DNA of 64,000 nucleotides, taken from Metaphire vulgaris. Lineage: Eukaryota > Annelida > Clitellata > Crassiclitellata > Megascolecidae. A program made the position numbers and the translations under genes. Shown here in pieces: positions 9,820 to 21,174 of the stretch. The notes under the pieces are model-generated. The model made no database searches. It was not told the DNA's origin and saw only the letters and a list, made by a program, of their open reading frames with translations. The DNA is taken from the NCBI GenBank assembly GCA_018105865.1, contig CM030849.1:7684900-7748899 (forward strand). The letters run 5' to 3'. Every line of letters starts with the position of its first letter. The stretch's first letter is position 1.

Positions 9820-9913
9820 CCTATATTATGATCTATGAAAAATAGTTGGCCCCGATGCTTAGAAGTTGCCGCCCCAACTGCCCCCCACTTGTCAAATCCT
9901 AATGCCGCCACTG
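9820..9913 (-). mobile_element. truncated hAT-type MITE, CAGTGGCGGCTCC family
   Basis: AGTTGGCCCCGATGCTTAG, TTGTCAAATCCTAATGCC and the terminal GCCGCCACTG match one half of the copies at 25825 and 61786. The other half is missing. Confidence 0.65.
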
Positions 9914-10010
9914 CATATAGCATAGACATCAAGAAAACACTAGATTTCCACACCTTGGAACAATGGGGATCTGGAAGTATGTCAAGACAAGAACCAAAAA
10001 CCTGAAGAAA

Positions 10011-10432
10011 GGGGTCGTCCATATAGTACGTACGCAAAAATCATATTTTCGACCCCCTCCCCCTGTTGCAACCGTACATTTTTGTTAACCCCCTTATGCG
10101 TACGTACAAATTAACAAACCCCCGCACGTTGACAATTAATTTTTAGCCATAGCCAAAAAGCATTTTTTAAACTATTAATTTAAAGGTTTTTAATATTTAA
10201 ATAACTGTGGGAACAATAGTCAGGACCCTTTGTTCGACCGTGAGAAAGTAATTTTGTTCAAATCAAATGTTTGTGTGAATATACCAGCCTTCTATCTATT
10301 TATAAATTTGAATGTGCGTACGTACAAATTCAGTCGTGGATCCCCCCTCCCCCGTACGCTTCCGTACGCAAAATCGCCTAAATCTCAAACCCCCTTCCCT
10401 CATCGGTGCGTAAGTACTACACGGACGGCCCC
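10011..10432. mobile_element. TIR element, GGGGyCGTCC family, 3-bp AAA duplication
   Basis: The left end is GGGGTCGTCCATATAGTACG; the right end read inward is GGGGCCGTCCGTGTAGTACT. Both flanks are AAA (10008-10010, 10433-10435). The interior is rich in GTACGTACG and CCCCCT. Related ends occur at 39079, 51295 and 62572. Confidence 0.7.
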
Positions 10433-10955
10433 AAAGCCAGTGAAATTTTTTTTAAAACACCCTGCTCAAAAAATGTCAATTGATCGCAACTCAGGAGTAA
10501 ATCACAAATTCTCATATAAAGGAACAAAACCCAGCAAAATTGAAGAAGCAAAATTAGCCATTGAAAAACTACAAAACATTCCAACATATATAGGTCTAAT
10601 GACAAAGAAAAGAAGACAAAGTCAAATTTCATTTTGAATGGCATTTAGTTAGAATTTTAAAAATCACTGTTATTGAAGTTGAAATCAACACAATCAAAAG
10701 AATTATGAATTTCGTGACTAGTATTACATACTTACTCTAAATAGGAAAAAATTACTTAACTTTAAATATTTCTTATAAAACAATAGTACATACTACATGT
10801 AAATTACTTACTCTAATATATACCCACTTGCAATAAAATCAACAGATTAATTAATCATTTGATAAAGTCCAAATCATCTCACTTACTATGTCAATTAAAA
10901 AACAATAGTACATACTAACTTAATTAATTAATCATTTGAGTATGTCCAAACCATC
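10433..10955. other. no gene seen; AT-rich
   Basis: A repeated AATAGTACATACTA...TTAATTAATCATTTGA motif occurs near 10783-10860 and again near 10903-10940. An open stretch ending at 10637 has no recognisable domain. Confidence 0.4.
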
Positions 10956-11733
10956 TCAAACAGTTTCCTCTATTACTTCATCTGCATTAGACTCAATTCG
11001 AAGTTTATTGCTCAGTCCAATGCTGGCAAATTTTTCCTTTAATTTTTCATTGAAAACAATTCTGTGACAATCAGAAAGAAAAGTTAAATTCGGAAATAAA
11101 TCAATATCAGCAAAATGAAGAGAACAATGTGTTAAAAATTGGGCTTCTTCTGCAAATATTTCATCACAAACACCATATCCAAGTGGTTTACCAGCAAAAT
11201 ACGATTTCTTTTCTTGTTTATTCCAAATCATACGAACAGAATTTTGGCCAACATCAACATTTTTAAGATGCTTCAAGCGAGAATCATTGGTGAAAGATGA
11301 TTTCTTAGAAATTCTATGACATGGCTTTTGTTCATGCCGCATTCTGTAATGTCTCATCACATATACTCTACAACTGAGTGCTTTGCCACAAACACAACAT
11401 ATGAAAGGTGTCTTTCCACTGTGAATTCTTTCATGCCGTTTAAGACTACCTAATTGAGTGAATTCTTTTCTACATGTATTGCAAACATGTGGCTTTTCTC
11501 TTGTATGAATTCTTTCATGTTGTTTAAAATCACCTAATCGACTGAATTATTTTCTGCATGCAGTGCAAACATATGGCTTTTCTCCTGTATGAATTATTTC
11601 ATGCTGTTAAAGGTGACCTAATGTACGGACAGTTTTTCTGCATGTATTGCAAAGATAAGGCCTTGCCCCATTTCTTGTTAGAATACGAGTCCAGCTCTAT
11701 TTGCTCAATAGGAAATATTCTGATCGACGCCAT
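10956..11733 (-). pseudogene. C2H2 zinc-finger pseudogene, relative of the 15639 gene
   Basis: The minus strand carries about four finger units joined by HTGEKP-type linkers: YLCNTCRKTVRTLGHL, YVCTACRK, HVCNTCRKEFTQLGSLKRHE and FICCVCGKALSCRVYVMRHY. In-frame stops fall in the first two fingers (TAA before QHE and TAA before FSRLGD), and the ATG at 11733 is in another frame. The C-terminal 100 residues (LGYGVCDEIFAEEAQFLTHC, then LSDCHRIVFNEKLKEKF) clearly match the C-terminus of the plus-strand gene (FGCGFCNEMFVEETQFLRHS, CHELVSNETLKESF), so the two are duplicates. A segment near 13228-13310 resembles the sequence just upstream of this pseudogene (11750-11815), suggesting a further partial copy. 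Confidence 0.8.
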
Positions 11734-12288
11734 TTTGTCTGATGGACAAAAGAATTTTGTTGTTTGAATTTAATAAACTCATTTAAACTTTTGGCGATAT
11801 TTTCTTGTAAGTTTAGTTATCGACCATAAGTAATGTAAGTTTTGATATTATTTATGTCTTGAAAAGGAGCATTGATGAAAGTTGTTTCACAAGATACTTA
11901 ATTATAGGATTACAAGGCGAATGTATTGTGGGCTCAGTTGATTCATATAGCGCTTTCGTTTTTTAACAATAGGCGTTTCGAATTTGATTTTCTGTAGAAT
12001 ATTTCAAGAGAATAATATTAAATTACAGATTGTAAAAGTCTATGCTAAATGAAGTTTTATGATGTTTAGACACACATGTAAAATCTCATAATTTCAACTT
12101 CAAAAGAATGAGTTTGGTCTGAGATAGACTATTTACAGTACTTATGTACCCTATTACACTATGGTATTATGTAAGTCATGGAGCAATGATTCAATAATCG
12201 GTTCGTATGACCTGTCAATTTTCTTAGCACTTTAGTTAATGTCAACTGTAATAACTATTGTACCAAATGTTATCATGACTACTAAGGT
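11734..12288. other. no gene seen
   Basis: AT-rich sequence upstream of the zinc-finger pseudogene. No promoter or repeat was recognised apart from the short similarity to 13228-13310. Confidence 0.4.
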
Positions 12289-12561
12289 AAGGTTGCAAAC
12301 GGTTAACCGGTTAACTGGTTAACCGGTCCTAAGAGCCAGGACCGGTCCTTTTAACTTTGACCGGTTAACCGTATAATTTCAATTTGAAAACATCAAAGCG
12401 CTTTGTTGTAGCCGCGCAGGACGCCGGCATAGGCGCCGGCGGCATCAAAGTGCTTTGATGTTGGCACTACACCAGACTGCTGCTAACGAGCAGTTAACCG
12501 GTTAACCGGTCTTTTTTGAACGGTTAACCGGTCCTTCAAAACCAGCTGTCTTAGCAACCTT
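12289..12561. mobile_element. TIR element with ACCGGTTAACCGGT subterminal repeats
   Basis: The ends are AAGGTTGCAAACGGTTAACC on the left and, read inward from the right, AAGGTTGCTAAGACAGC. Copies of GGTTAACCGGT occur at both sides (12300-12330, 12355-12370, 12494-12535), with a GC-rich palindromic centre (GCGCCGGCGGC, near 12430). No target duplication was found. Confidence 0.6.
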
Positions 12562-12763
12562 AATGGCTACATTGTTTTATCATGCTCAGAGAGCTGGAAG
12601 GAAATGACGTGAACTTCTTTCTTATAAAACTATTGCAAAGTGCTAGCGGCCCTCTTTGACCTAATTTGTATATTTCTTCTGTTATTGATATTATTTCAGT
12701 GCTTTGATTCTCCTGCACTTTATACAGTTTTGTGTACTAGGCCTACTGTAGTTCATATTAATC

Positions 12764-13221
12764 CTATGTACAAATCTGGGCTGTGTCATACCATAAAGTG
12801 TCCTAGCCGGAAAATGTCCGGCCAGAAACTTAATTACAACCACAGTGTCTCGCAGACGGTTCACAGCATCATACATGTACCTAGAAATGTGTGGGTTGCC
12901 AAAAAGTGACTGGCTCATTCTAAAATAATCTGTGACAAATGTCAATGTTAAAGAGATTATCGGCAATTCATAAGCTTTCATGCATAGGCCTACCAGGGAT
13001 AACCTTTGTTCTTGATTAATTGCAATCAACACTTTGAACCACTGTACTAGTGGCGAACATTCTTCTAATTCGACAGATATTATATAAGGCCTTTGATGTT
13101 AGATTAAGCCTATGTTGTGAGATCCTCTCTTGGAATGGAATTTGATTCTTTTTAAAGTTTCTGGCCAGACATTTTTGGGCTAGGACACTTTATGGTATGA
13201 CACCGGCCAGATTTGTACATA
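12764..13221. mobile_element. long inverted repeat (about 65-bp arms, 320-bp loop), probable foldback/MITE
   Basis: The left arm CTATGTACAAATCTGG...GTGTCATACCATAAAGTGTC to about 12832 is matched in reverse complement by 13153-13221 (GGCTAGGACACTTTATGGTA ... CCAGATTTGTACATAG). The arms are about 90 percent identical. Exact ends and duplication were not resolved. Confidence 0.7.
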
Positions 13222-13439
13222 GCACATTTTATCGTTCGAATTTAAGGTTAAATTTTAGAATTTGTTTCATTTAACTACTCGCGATATTTTTCAAGTAAGT
13301 TTTCTCCAGTTATTATTGCCTGTCCATTAGCCGGCGCTTGAGACAATAAAGTAATTTATTGACATGACATGACATCTTTATTTCTTTCTTCATAATTTCT
13401 CCACAATTTCCATAAAAGATAAACAGATTGATTGATGAT

Positions 13440-13790
13440 TGATTGATAAGTTCATTTATATGGCGCACTTAACATTCACAAATGCGCCGCAGCCGATTGT
13501 TCCAAAAAGTACGTCTTCAAATATGCGAGGAAAGTGGTTCGCGAGGTTTTGTCGTCTCGTAGAGATGGTGGAAGGGCATTCCAACTGGTCGGACCTGTTG
13601 CCCTGAAAGAACGATCACCCATTTTATTTTTGGTCCGCGGTGTCCACAGAATGCGGGTCGTATCAGACCGCAGATCAAAGGGTCTGCACAGTGATCAATT
13701 GGTCTGCACTCGTTGGTAAGATAGACCGGAGCTTCTCCTCGTAGACACTTCTCATAACAGAATAACATATACATAAGCCTATGTACTTAT
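13440..13790 (-). pseudogene. LINE group A 3' end with TTGA-type tail
   Basis: The minus strand reads CLRGEAPVYLTNECRP, then after a frameshift ILWTPRTKNKMGDRSFRATG and WNALPPSLRDDKT, then FLAYLKTYFL. GDRSF...WNxLP...FK..LKTxLF is the usual C-terminus of L2/CR1-like ORF2. An ATCAATCAATC tail lies at 13420-13450. Confidence 0.75.
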
Positions 13791-13879
13791 CTAATAATAA
13801 CATAGTATTTGCTCAGAGGAAGATTGAGAAAGAAATAAAAAATGGTTACTGAAGGGATCATGGATCCCGCATGAGTAAC

Positions 13880-13886
13880 CAGTGCA

Positions 13887-13934
<48 letters not shown>

Positions 13935-14228
13935 GACAATTTATATAGTGCAATAAGCATAGCGAAGGCCAAAGTCAAGAGCACTTTACAGGGGGCACTC
14001 GTAGGAGATAGTAAATAAGTGCGTCCTTAGTTTATTTGCAAACATTTCGGAAGAGGTCTCTTTAGTCACTTCATCTGGCAATGCGTTCCATAGGACGGAA
14101 TTCCCCCGCATAAAAGATCTCTCCCCGAGTTTCACCGTTTTGGATGGAGGGGAACGGACAACAGAACGCGACTGCTGGACCCGAGTTGCAAGCCCTTTCC
14201 TGCTTTCCGTCATCGCAGGCCTGTGCAC
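13880..14228 (-). pseudogene. LINE group A 3' end with ATA tail
   Basis: The minus strand contains LGERSFMRGNSVLWNALP and FANKLRTHLF, then stop, then a 3' UTR ending GCACTATATAAATTGTC followed by (ATA)n at 13887-13933. It is 5'-truncated. Confidence 0.8.
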
Positions 14229-14274
14229 CAGCGCATTAATTAAATTAATTAATAAAATAATAATAATAATAAAA

Positions 14275-14310
<36 letters not shown>

Positions 14311-14936
14311 CATCATTATTTTTATTATTATAAGTGTAAAGTTTCCAAAGTCTATGGAAGAAGGGGCATGATGTCAAGAGTTTTGGATGAAAGTCATTCA
14401 AAGAGAACAGAACAAATAATGATTGATCTTTTCTTTTCCATATGAAATGACAGGGTAATGCCACAAGTGGTTTGTGAAAACAGCTTAAGTAGAAGATGTT
14501 TCAGATATAAGACGATACAAATGTGGATTGATCTAGGATATAGAGTTTAACAAGTGGGTGACATATCATTGAATATATACATGTATAGAGGAAACAACAA
14601 GTCTATGCAAAACCTATTTGTGATCTGGGTGGAAGAAATAAATAAAGACGTGAACAGGCTGCATTTAAGGGTATAAGAATGGCCAGAACCTATGAGAGTT
14701 AAATTTTATTAGAGGCAAAAAGATCATTGGTGCCTTTTATTTGTCATTAAAGGCAATAACTTGCAACATATGTTAAAAGTATTTCTGAGGCAGTATATTT
14801 TCTATTGGTCTACTATTTTCTAGTATTTGTTAATTAAAACTTTTAAGGACGGTGTTTCATTGTTTATAGCAACACTGTGGTGCTGAATAATTGAAGCATG
14901 CTATCATTAATCTATCTTTACTGACGGATTCTTATA
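14229..14936. other. no gene seen; contains (ATT)n
   Basis: An ATT microsatellite lies at about 14272-14312; the rest is unassigned. Confidence 0.4.
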
Positions 14937-15122
14937 CAGTGGATCCCACTTAATCGCATACCGCTTAATTGCATAACCTGCATAATCGCATAACAACATA
15001 AAAACCCGAACCAGTGTTTTGTGTTTCAGACGTCTCGGCTATTCACATAGCCCAGTTAATCGCATAAGGAAACATTACACAAAGGCTTGCATGGCACCTA
15101 TGCAATTAAGCGGGTTTCACTG
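14937..15122. mobile_element. pogo/Tigger-like MITE with TA duplication
   Basis: The ends CAGTGGATCCCACTTAATCG and, inward from the right, CAGTGAAACCCGCTTAATTG fit the CAGTxxAACCCxCTTAA terminus of pogo-type Tc1/mariner elements. TA flanks both ends (14935-14936 and 15123-15124). Several TTAATCGCATA motifs occur inside. Confidence 0.75.
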
Positions 15123-15638
15123 TACAACACATTCTGATATGTCATTCTGATTCACTGTTAAAGACGAATTCTTTGCTAATTTATTTAGACTTTGTCAATG
15201 CTCTTGGGGTGCGAATACCATTGCACTATGTAAATACTTAACATACAAGCTCAAATGTGTCTAAAGAAAAAAATGATATTTCATTCTAAACAATATTCTT
15301 TTCAATGACGTTCATTATTTAAGCAATATTCATTGATTTACTTTATTACTTTTCTGTATTTTTCTACTTATCGGGTATAAATTTCATTATGACCTATGAT
15401 TGATGTAAATAGTGTGTTGTGCTATTTTGTTTGCAGTATTCACGTTACTAGAAGATGCATTTCAATCATAAAAGAAAACTTTTTATCGAGTCTTTGAAGG
15501 AACTTGAAAATTAACATTGCTTGTTGATTTTCTTTCATGACAACTTTATGAAGAAGTTTTAATTGATTTTTCCGGAGCAGAGAAATACTGCAAGATTGAA
15601 ATATATATAAACTGGTACACTGACGCTTTCTCCTACAG

Positions 15639-16782
15639 GAGTATGGCTAGGATTAGCAAAGGAATTCATACAGGAGAAAAGCCGTTTGTTTGTAAAATAT
15701 GTAAATTTGCGTTCCATGCATCAGGCTATTTAAAACGTCATGAAAGAATTCATACAGGAGAAAAACCGTTTGTTTGTAAAACTTGCTCAAAGTCATTCAC
15801 TCGAATAAATGACCTTAAAGTTCATGAAAACATTCATAATGGAAATAAACCGTATGAATGTAAAATATGCAAAACAGCATTCAGTCATTCAAGCCATCTT
15901 AAACGTCATGAAAGAAGCCATGTTGGAAAAAAGCCACATGTTTGTAAAATTTGTGCCAAGGCATTCGGAGAGTTGAGTAGCCTTAAAATTCATGAAAAAA
16001 TTCATACTGGAGACAAACCGTTTACTTGTAAAACATGTGAAAAAGGATTTAATCGCAAACAAAATCTTAGGCGCCATGAAACAAGTCACACTGGAGAAAA
16101 GGCATATATTTGTAAAATATGTGGAAAAGCATTCAGAGAATTAAGAAGTGTTGAAGAGCATGAAACAAGTCATACTGGAGAAAAGCCGCATGAATGCAAT
16201 GTATGTAGCAAAACATTCAGTCGGAGGGAATATCTCCGAAAGCATCGCAGAACACACAATAGACAAAAGCTACGGAATTGCAAAATGTCTAACAGATTGT
16301 CTTCTAAATCGCATCGTATGAACCATCTTGAAAATAGTGATATTAAAGGGCAATCGGCCAAAATTATATCTACCACATTGCTTCAGGATAAAGGCGCTAA
16401 CCAGACCATATTTCTGGTTAAACCATTTGGATGTGGATTTTGTAATGAAATGTTTGTCGAGGAAACTCAATTTCTCAGGCATTCTTCTCTTCACTCAATT
16501 CCAAGTGAATTGGTTTTTCACTCTCATTGTCATGAACTAGTATCGAATGAAACCTTGAAAGAGAGTTTTTCCGGCAATAATCCTGGCAAACAGCTTGGAA
16601 AGGAGGCTGTCACTGAAAGCAGCTTGCGATGGTTTGGACAAACCAGACGCATTGAGGATTCTGTTAATGGGTTCTTGTCGGTTAATTCACAGCCAATAGT
16701 TTATTCACTGCCAATAGGGTTAGGTTTAGGGTTTGGGTTAGGTTTAGTGTTAGGGTTTAGGTTAGGTTTAAGTTGGCAGTGA
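15639..16782 (+). CDS. C2H2 zinc-finger protein, seven-finger exon
   Basis: Open for 379 codons from ATG 15643 to TGA 16780-16782. An acceptor (TTTCTCCTACAG, ending 15638) sits 4 bases before the ATG, and the frame starts with ISKGIHTGEKP, the end of a finger, so this is probably an internal or last exon and the ATG need not be the true start. Seven canonical C-x2-C-x12-H-x3-H fingers repeat every 28 residues from residue 17, joined by HTGEKP-like linkers. A degenerate eighth (FGCGFCNEMFVEETQFLRHS) lies near residue 264. Nuclear DNA binding is expected of the family; the target is unknown. The last 20 residues (GLGLGFGLGLVLGFRLGL) are encoded by TTAGGG-like repeats at 16716-16771, so the natural end may be elsewhere. 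It resembles the pseudogene at 10956-11733. Confidence 0.85.
16716..16771 (+). repeat. interstitial telomere-like repeat at the zinc-finger ORF end
   Basis: Degenerate GGGTTAGG/TTTAGGG units run for about 55 bases and remain in frame with the zinc-finger ORF. Confidence 0.8.
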
Positions 16783-17093
16783 GTTAACCAAGAAGCCCTT
16801 ACATTTACCCCTTGTTGGAGCATAGGTCGTGTACAAGATCTTTCCATTTCTCTCGATCTTCTCAATGTGAACGATGTGAACTCACTTACATGTAATATAT
16901 GTGAAGTTATCTTGCATTTCAAATGTGGAAATCATCTTCACGCGCTTTGTTCTATTACCTTGAAAACAATGATAATAAATTGCATTTGAAAGTAATAGAA
17001 TGTAGAGATTTTGCCAAGTGAGTTCCTAATAAGAATAGTTTTTATTAGGAAATGAAAAATGTTTAATTGTTCCACAAAGCAGTTGCCTTGAAG
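16783..17093. other. no gene seen
   Basis: The likely 3' flank of the zinc-finger exon. I see no convincing structure. Confidence 0.4.
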
Positions 17094-17259
17094 CAGTGGC
17101 GGCTCCAGGATTTTGCAAGTGGAGGGGGCATTGGGGTGGCTACTTCTAATCATGGGGGCCAACCATTTGTTGTTATGCATGTAGCATTAAGTATAGGGTC
17201 CCAACAGGGGGCCATACACTCAATAGGGGGCACGGGCCTCCCCTGTGGAGCCGCCACTG
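17094..17259 (+). mobile_element. hAT-type MITE, CAGTGGCGGCTCCAGG family
   Basis: It starts CAGTGGCGGCTCCAGGATTT and ends GTGGAGCCGCCACTG. The 166-bp interior (ACTTCTAATCATGGGGGCCA, GTATAGGGTCCCAAC) matches 25825-26014 and 61786-61976. The flanks CCTTGAAG and CCATTCAT do not form a clear duplication. Confidence 0.8.
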
Positions 17260-17654
17260 CCATTCATCTTCATTTTTTCATTCTATGCATCAGCAATTCA
17301 ATTCGTGACTAATCACTGAATTCAGCCAATCTCGACATAGTGTTGCCATTGGGTATTGACGTAACATAATCATAATCATTAATCACATCATCGTCGTCAT
17401 CATCATCGTCGTCGTCTCTCTATCCTGTAGTATTTGATATGAGATGACATCATGAAACAAGCGTTTCCAGACTGTTCTTTGATATACGCACGTGTTGCTT
17501 TTGTTGCTGTCATTGGCTTAGCAATCTCCTTTAATTTATAATTAATTAAAAGCTCATGACAGACCAAGAATTTTTTAAACAAATTCCATTCGCCTTGGTT
17601 CAAATCTCCTTATGCGACATTAGTAGGCTAACGCTGAGAATGGTTCTGGAATAG

Positions 17655-18427
17655 CAGAGATGTAGTGCTTGGTATTTGTAGGCCTACTTGTACTCGAGTT
17701 GTACCAGAGTACAATTTTTCAGTACTTGTACTTGCACTTCGAGGCCAGGTACTTGTACTTGTATTGCGTATTTGCTACATATCCACTTGCTTCATCTCTG
17801 CCACTAAACACTAAGCAGGCAGCTGGTAGGTTGCTGAAGAACAATATGTTGTATTCTTTCCATTCTTTAGCCAGAGCATTGAAATTAAGCACAGCCTATT
17901 AAATATCAAATATTCCATGGCGTAGGCAAACAATAACAAGAACAACATGCCTAAAAATAAAACATTTGTGTCGTTAGGTTTGCATTTACTGATTATAAAG
18001 TTGAGAAAAATAGTCTTAGTGGTAAATGTAAAATTGTGTACAAATAAAGTGACAGTTATAACAGACAAATGGGATAGGATGGCCGACAAGGTTCTTATCT
18101 TTGATTTTTCTAAAGTGCAACTATGATGGAATTTATATTGTTCATCACTGTAATGAACTAATGAATTGATTTCATGATTAAACCTTGTTGCTAAGTGTGC
18201 CGATTTTATTGAATAAATGTGACAAACAGACATCTACCCGTTAATAAAGTGTACTTGCTGTTTGTACTTGGCTATGAGGATCGGTACTTGTACTTGGAGG
18301 TCAGTTACTTGTACTTGCACCTGTACTCGAAGTTTTTGGAATGCATGCACTTGTACTTGTACATGGAGGCCAGGTACTTGTACTTGTACAGTTGTACTTG
18401 AAGTATTTTGTACTTGCTACATCTTTG
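17655..18427. mobile_element. hAT-type element with GTACTTGTACTTG subterminal repeats, 8-bp duplication 7/8
   Basis: The ends are CAGAGATGTAG and, inward from the right, CAAAGATGTAGC. The flanks are TGGAATAG (17647-17654) and CGGAATAG (18428-18435). Both ends are filled with GTACTTGTACTTG units (17685-17765, 18250-18415). An internal TCATCTCTG near 17795 may be a second end. Confidence 0.8.
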
Positions 18428-18638
18428 CGGAATAGGAGGAGGGACGCGAAAGACTTCTACAGACCGGCATTTCCAGTTCCGATTACGGGGTTTGATGTTT
18501 GGCGAAAACAGAAATGCGGCTAAATAGAGAATTTGTCATCATTTCTACTTTCAAAGAAGCAGATGTCATTCTTGAGCAAACACCCTCATAAGAGCAAGCA
18601 TAAACATATAAGTGGTAATCGATTACTATTGCGTCTTT

Positions 18639-18643
<5 letters not shown>

Positions 18644-18692
<49 letters not shown>
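18644..18692. repeat. (CT)n microsatellite
   Basis: About 25 uninterrupted CT units. Confidence 0.95.
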
Positions 18693-18696
<4 letters not shown>

Positions 18697-18894
18697 TGAA
18701 AATAATAGAAAGTGGGCTCATTAAATACTGCTTGATAATTATAAATTAATATAAAATGTGTCGGCGCTACTGTAGATGCAAGATTATTATTGAGCAAACA
18801 TCATTAACTGTACAGACTTTCACAGTAATTGATCATCTATATGCATCTGTGTTTAATTTAGATAACGTGGCGGTTTTTCTCTTTGTGTCGGTCA

Positions 18895-19155
18895 AGATAA
18901 AATAACCAATGGGGAAATACTGGCGAGAATGGGAAACAGACGAAACCGGATGAAAGGGATTGCCAAAAGGAAAACACAATAAGCAGGACATCTAATGAGA
19001 GGCTCATGTTCAGAACAAGCAACAAATATCTTGGATGGGGAATCCGAGGGGAAAGGAGCAAAAGAGCGACCTCGAAGAACTCGGCTGGAGGACACCAAGG
19101 ACTGGACGGGCATTGAAAACTACGGGGAACTAAAAAGATTTGCTGAGAATCAGTT
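18895..19155 (+). pseudogene. LINE group B endonuclease-RT, C-terminal fragment
   Basis: Reads LARMGNRRNRMKGIAKRK, one stop, AGHLMRGSCSEQATNILDGE, then RPRRTRLEDTKDWTGIENYG and ELKRFAEN. This AGHxMR...LDGxxEGxRxRGRPRxxWxDDxKDWT layout is the C-terminus of the same family as 37310 and 51071. It ends where the MITE at 19158 begins. Confidence 0.75.
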
Positions 19156-19157
19156 AA

Positions 19158-19461
19158 CCCCCATAATTACGTCAAAAACTTTTGACCCCTAAGATCAATG
19201 ACAGGTCCCAATAACAAGGTTAATATTTTTCGCGGCGATGACCATTTTTTCCATTTTTTGCTCATCGAGTGTCAAAATGTGGTGGTGATTACCTTTTTGC
19301 CATGCTTTTTTCCATTGTAGTAAGTAGGCCTAGTATTCCATGAAATTTCCTATTTTTGATTATTTGTAAAAAGTGACTTCTTCTGACCCCCTCTCTCTGT
19401 CAACAACTGTCAAACTTTTTCAAACCCCCTCCCCTAAATTGTTGACGTAATTAATTATGGG
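19158..19461. mobile_element. TIR element, CCATAATTACGTCAA family
   Basis: The left end CCCCCATAATTACGTCAA is matched inward from the right by CCCATAATTAATTACGTCAA. The interior (GACAGGTCCCAATAACAAGG, GGCGATGACC, AAATGTGGTGGTGATTACC, TTTGATTATTTGTAAAAA) is shared with the longer copy at 21175-21900 and partly with 41573. Confidence 0.65.
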
Positions 19462-20140
19462 TGCTAAAGGAATTAAGTGTAGCGGTATTAAGTGTCGCGG
19501 GATCAAATGTCATGGAACCCAGAAATTAAGTTTGTTGATCGCAAAAAGGCGTTCACGGCTGAGCCAAACTGAAAATTTGAATTTAGCACATTTCGCTGAA
19601 GAAATTTGTTTCAATATTTCAACTTACAGATTAAGATTGACAGATAGTAAATAAATTTTTATGTTATGGTCTATTATGAATGTAAACTTATAAATCAGTT
19701 AATATTTGATCTTTCTGGTAAAGTGTAATGACTCAACATGCTGATTTATGTAATGTCTCGTGTCACCTTGTCTATGTAGTGTGCAAGAACATATCAACGC
19801 AGTAATGACCCTGCAATAGGCATTTTGTCAATTATTGACGTTTAGCCTATTCTCATAATTTTCACGTAAATTGGGTTGATCACCGCGGCTCTTACATGCG
19901 AGATATTTTCACTTGATTTACAGGCAGATATAGGCCTATATCTCCGCCCTTGCATTTTGCCTCTTATCGTAAATGCTGTATTACTTCAGAAACCCACCTA
20001 GCGGTTGAGCGGAATCTCCCAAATATGTATATTTCGCTTGACGTCTAAAAATGGTGTTCTCGGAACGAAAGCGACTATCGCGGAAGAAAAGCGATCTTAG
20101 ATGCAAATCGCTTATATCGCATTTTTAAAAATTAACTAAA
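19462..20140. other. no gene seen
   Basis: AT-rich. A short imperfect repeat (AAGTGTAGCGGTATTAAGTG / TCGCGGGATCAAATGTC) lies near 19470-19515. Nothing recognised. Confidence 0.4.
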
Positions 20141-20533
20141 ATGATTTTAAGTAAAGCCAATATTTGCCAATATTCATTTAATTCTTCACGCAACTTTAAA
20201 TTCAAAGAATTCCTGACGCGCGTGAATATATTTGACCAGGATTCGCTAGATGGCGCAGCCATGATTTCCTTCTTAATCAGATTTAATCGAAGCAATTTCA
20301 TGTTGGGAAAAAATGAGAATGTTGCTTTTCTTTTCATGATTAGAGAGGAAGCAGAGCTTGAGAGTTATGGATCAGAGAATTTAACGAAGAATACAGAAGA
20401 ACAAGATTTTCAAGAGGCAGATTTTGAAGAACAGTTTATTATTGATGATGATAGAACGGAAGAACAGAGTATGCGGTGTGTAACAATAGTGGAAGCAGAT
20501 TCGTCAGAGTTGCTGGCTTTTGCAACAAAGTGA
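20141..20533 (+). CDS. orphan ORF, acidic C-terminal half
   Basis: Open for 130 codons. The first half is unremarkable; the second is strongly acidic (REEAELESYGSENLT, EEQDFQEADFEEQFIIDDDR). No domain, signal peptide or membrane segment is recognised, and the AT-rich 5' half could be noncoding with an exon starting near residue 68. Treat as weak. Confidence 0.2.
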   Translation: MILSKANICQYSFNSSRNFKFKEFLTRVNIFDQDSLDGAAMISFLIRFNRSNFMLGKNENVAFLFMIREEAELESYGSENLTKNTEEQDFQEADFEEQFIIDDDRTEEQSMRCVTIVEADSSELLAFATK

Positions 20534-20776
20534 AGATGAATTGTTGGCTAGTTGGGGGAGATTGTCTGGATCCGGTGGAATGCTTGTCGCATGTGTTGTA
20601 TAGAAGCAAGTTCCATATCGATGGTGCATTGAACAGGTGCATTGAACCCAATGATGCATAATCGGTTGGGGAACAGTTTGATAACAAACATTTGATGTAT
20701 AATCGATTGTGTGGTTAATGCCAGCTCACCCTTCCGTGCAATTATCATTCACACGGGTATTGTCAGTGCAGCTATC

Positions 20777-20969
20777 CAGTGTTTAATCTAGACTCCTGGG
20801 CTCCTGGGGGGGAACTGACAAAGCCGGGGGGAATTTGAAATTTTCGGGGGGATTCTGCTAGGGGTAGCTGTTAGTCCATGTACTATGCCAAAATTTCCGG
20901 GGGGAATTTGAAATTTCCGGGGGGAAAAGGGCAATTTTCTCCCCCGGAAACGGCCTAGATTAAACACTG
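20777..20969. mobile_element. hAT-type MITE, CAGTGTTTAATCTAG ends
   Basis: A perfect 15-bp inverted end CAGTGTTTAATCTAG is present on both sides. Flanks CAGCTATC and CAGCTTAC match at 6 of 8. The interior repeats CCGGGGGGAATTTGAAATTT twice. A related single end lies at 59767 (CAGTGTTCTATCCAGACTCC). Confidence 0.75.
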
Positions 20970-21174
20970 CAGCTTACTAGGGAATATATCCACGCAGCGG
21001 ATCCCCGAATGGAGCAGCAGCTTTACCGAAATTTATATTCAATGTATTTAAACGCTTTAAAAATTCTCTTTATTCGGCGCTGTTGTACTCATTAGCATTT
21101 ATCATGTATGCGCCTTGAACATTTTTCAAATTAACTGCTTGTAGCGTCGCTGTGATCTTAAAATAAATAAATTA

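Noticed and set aside
12640..13032. Frames on both strands within 12640-13032
   Set aside because: They run through the arms and loop of a long inverted repeat.
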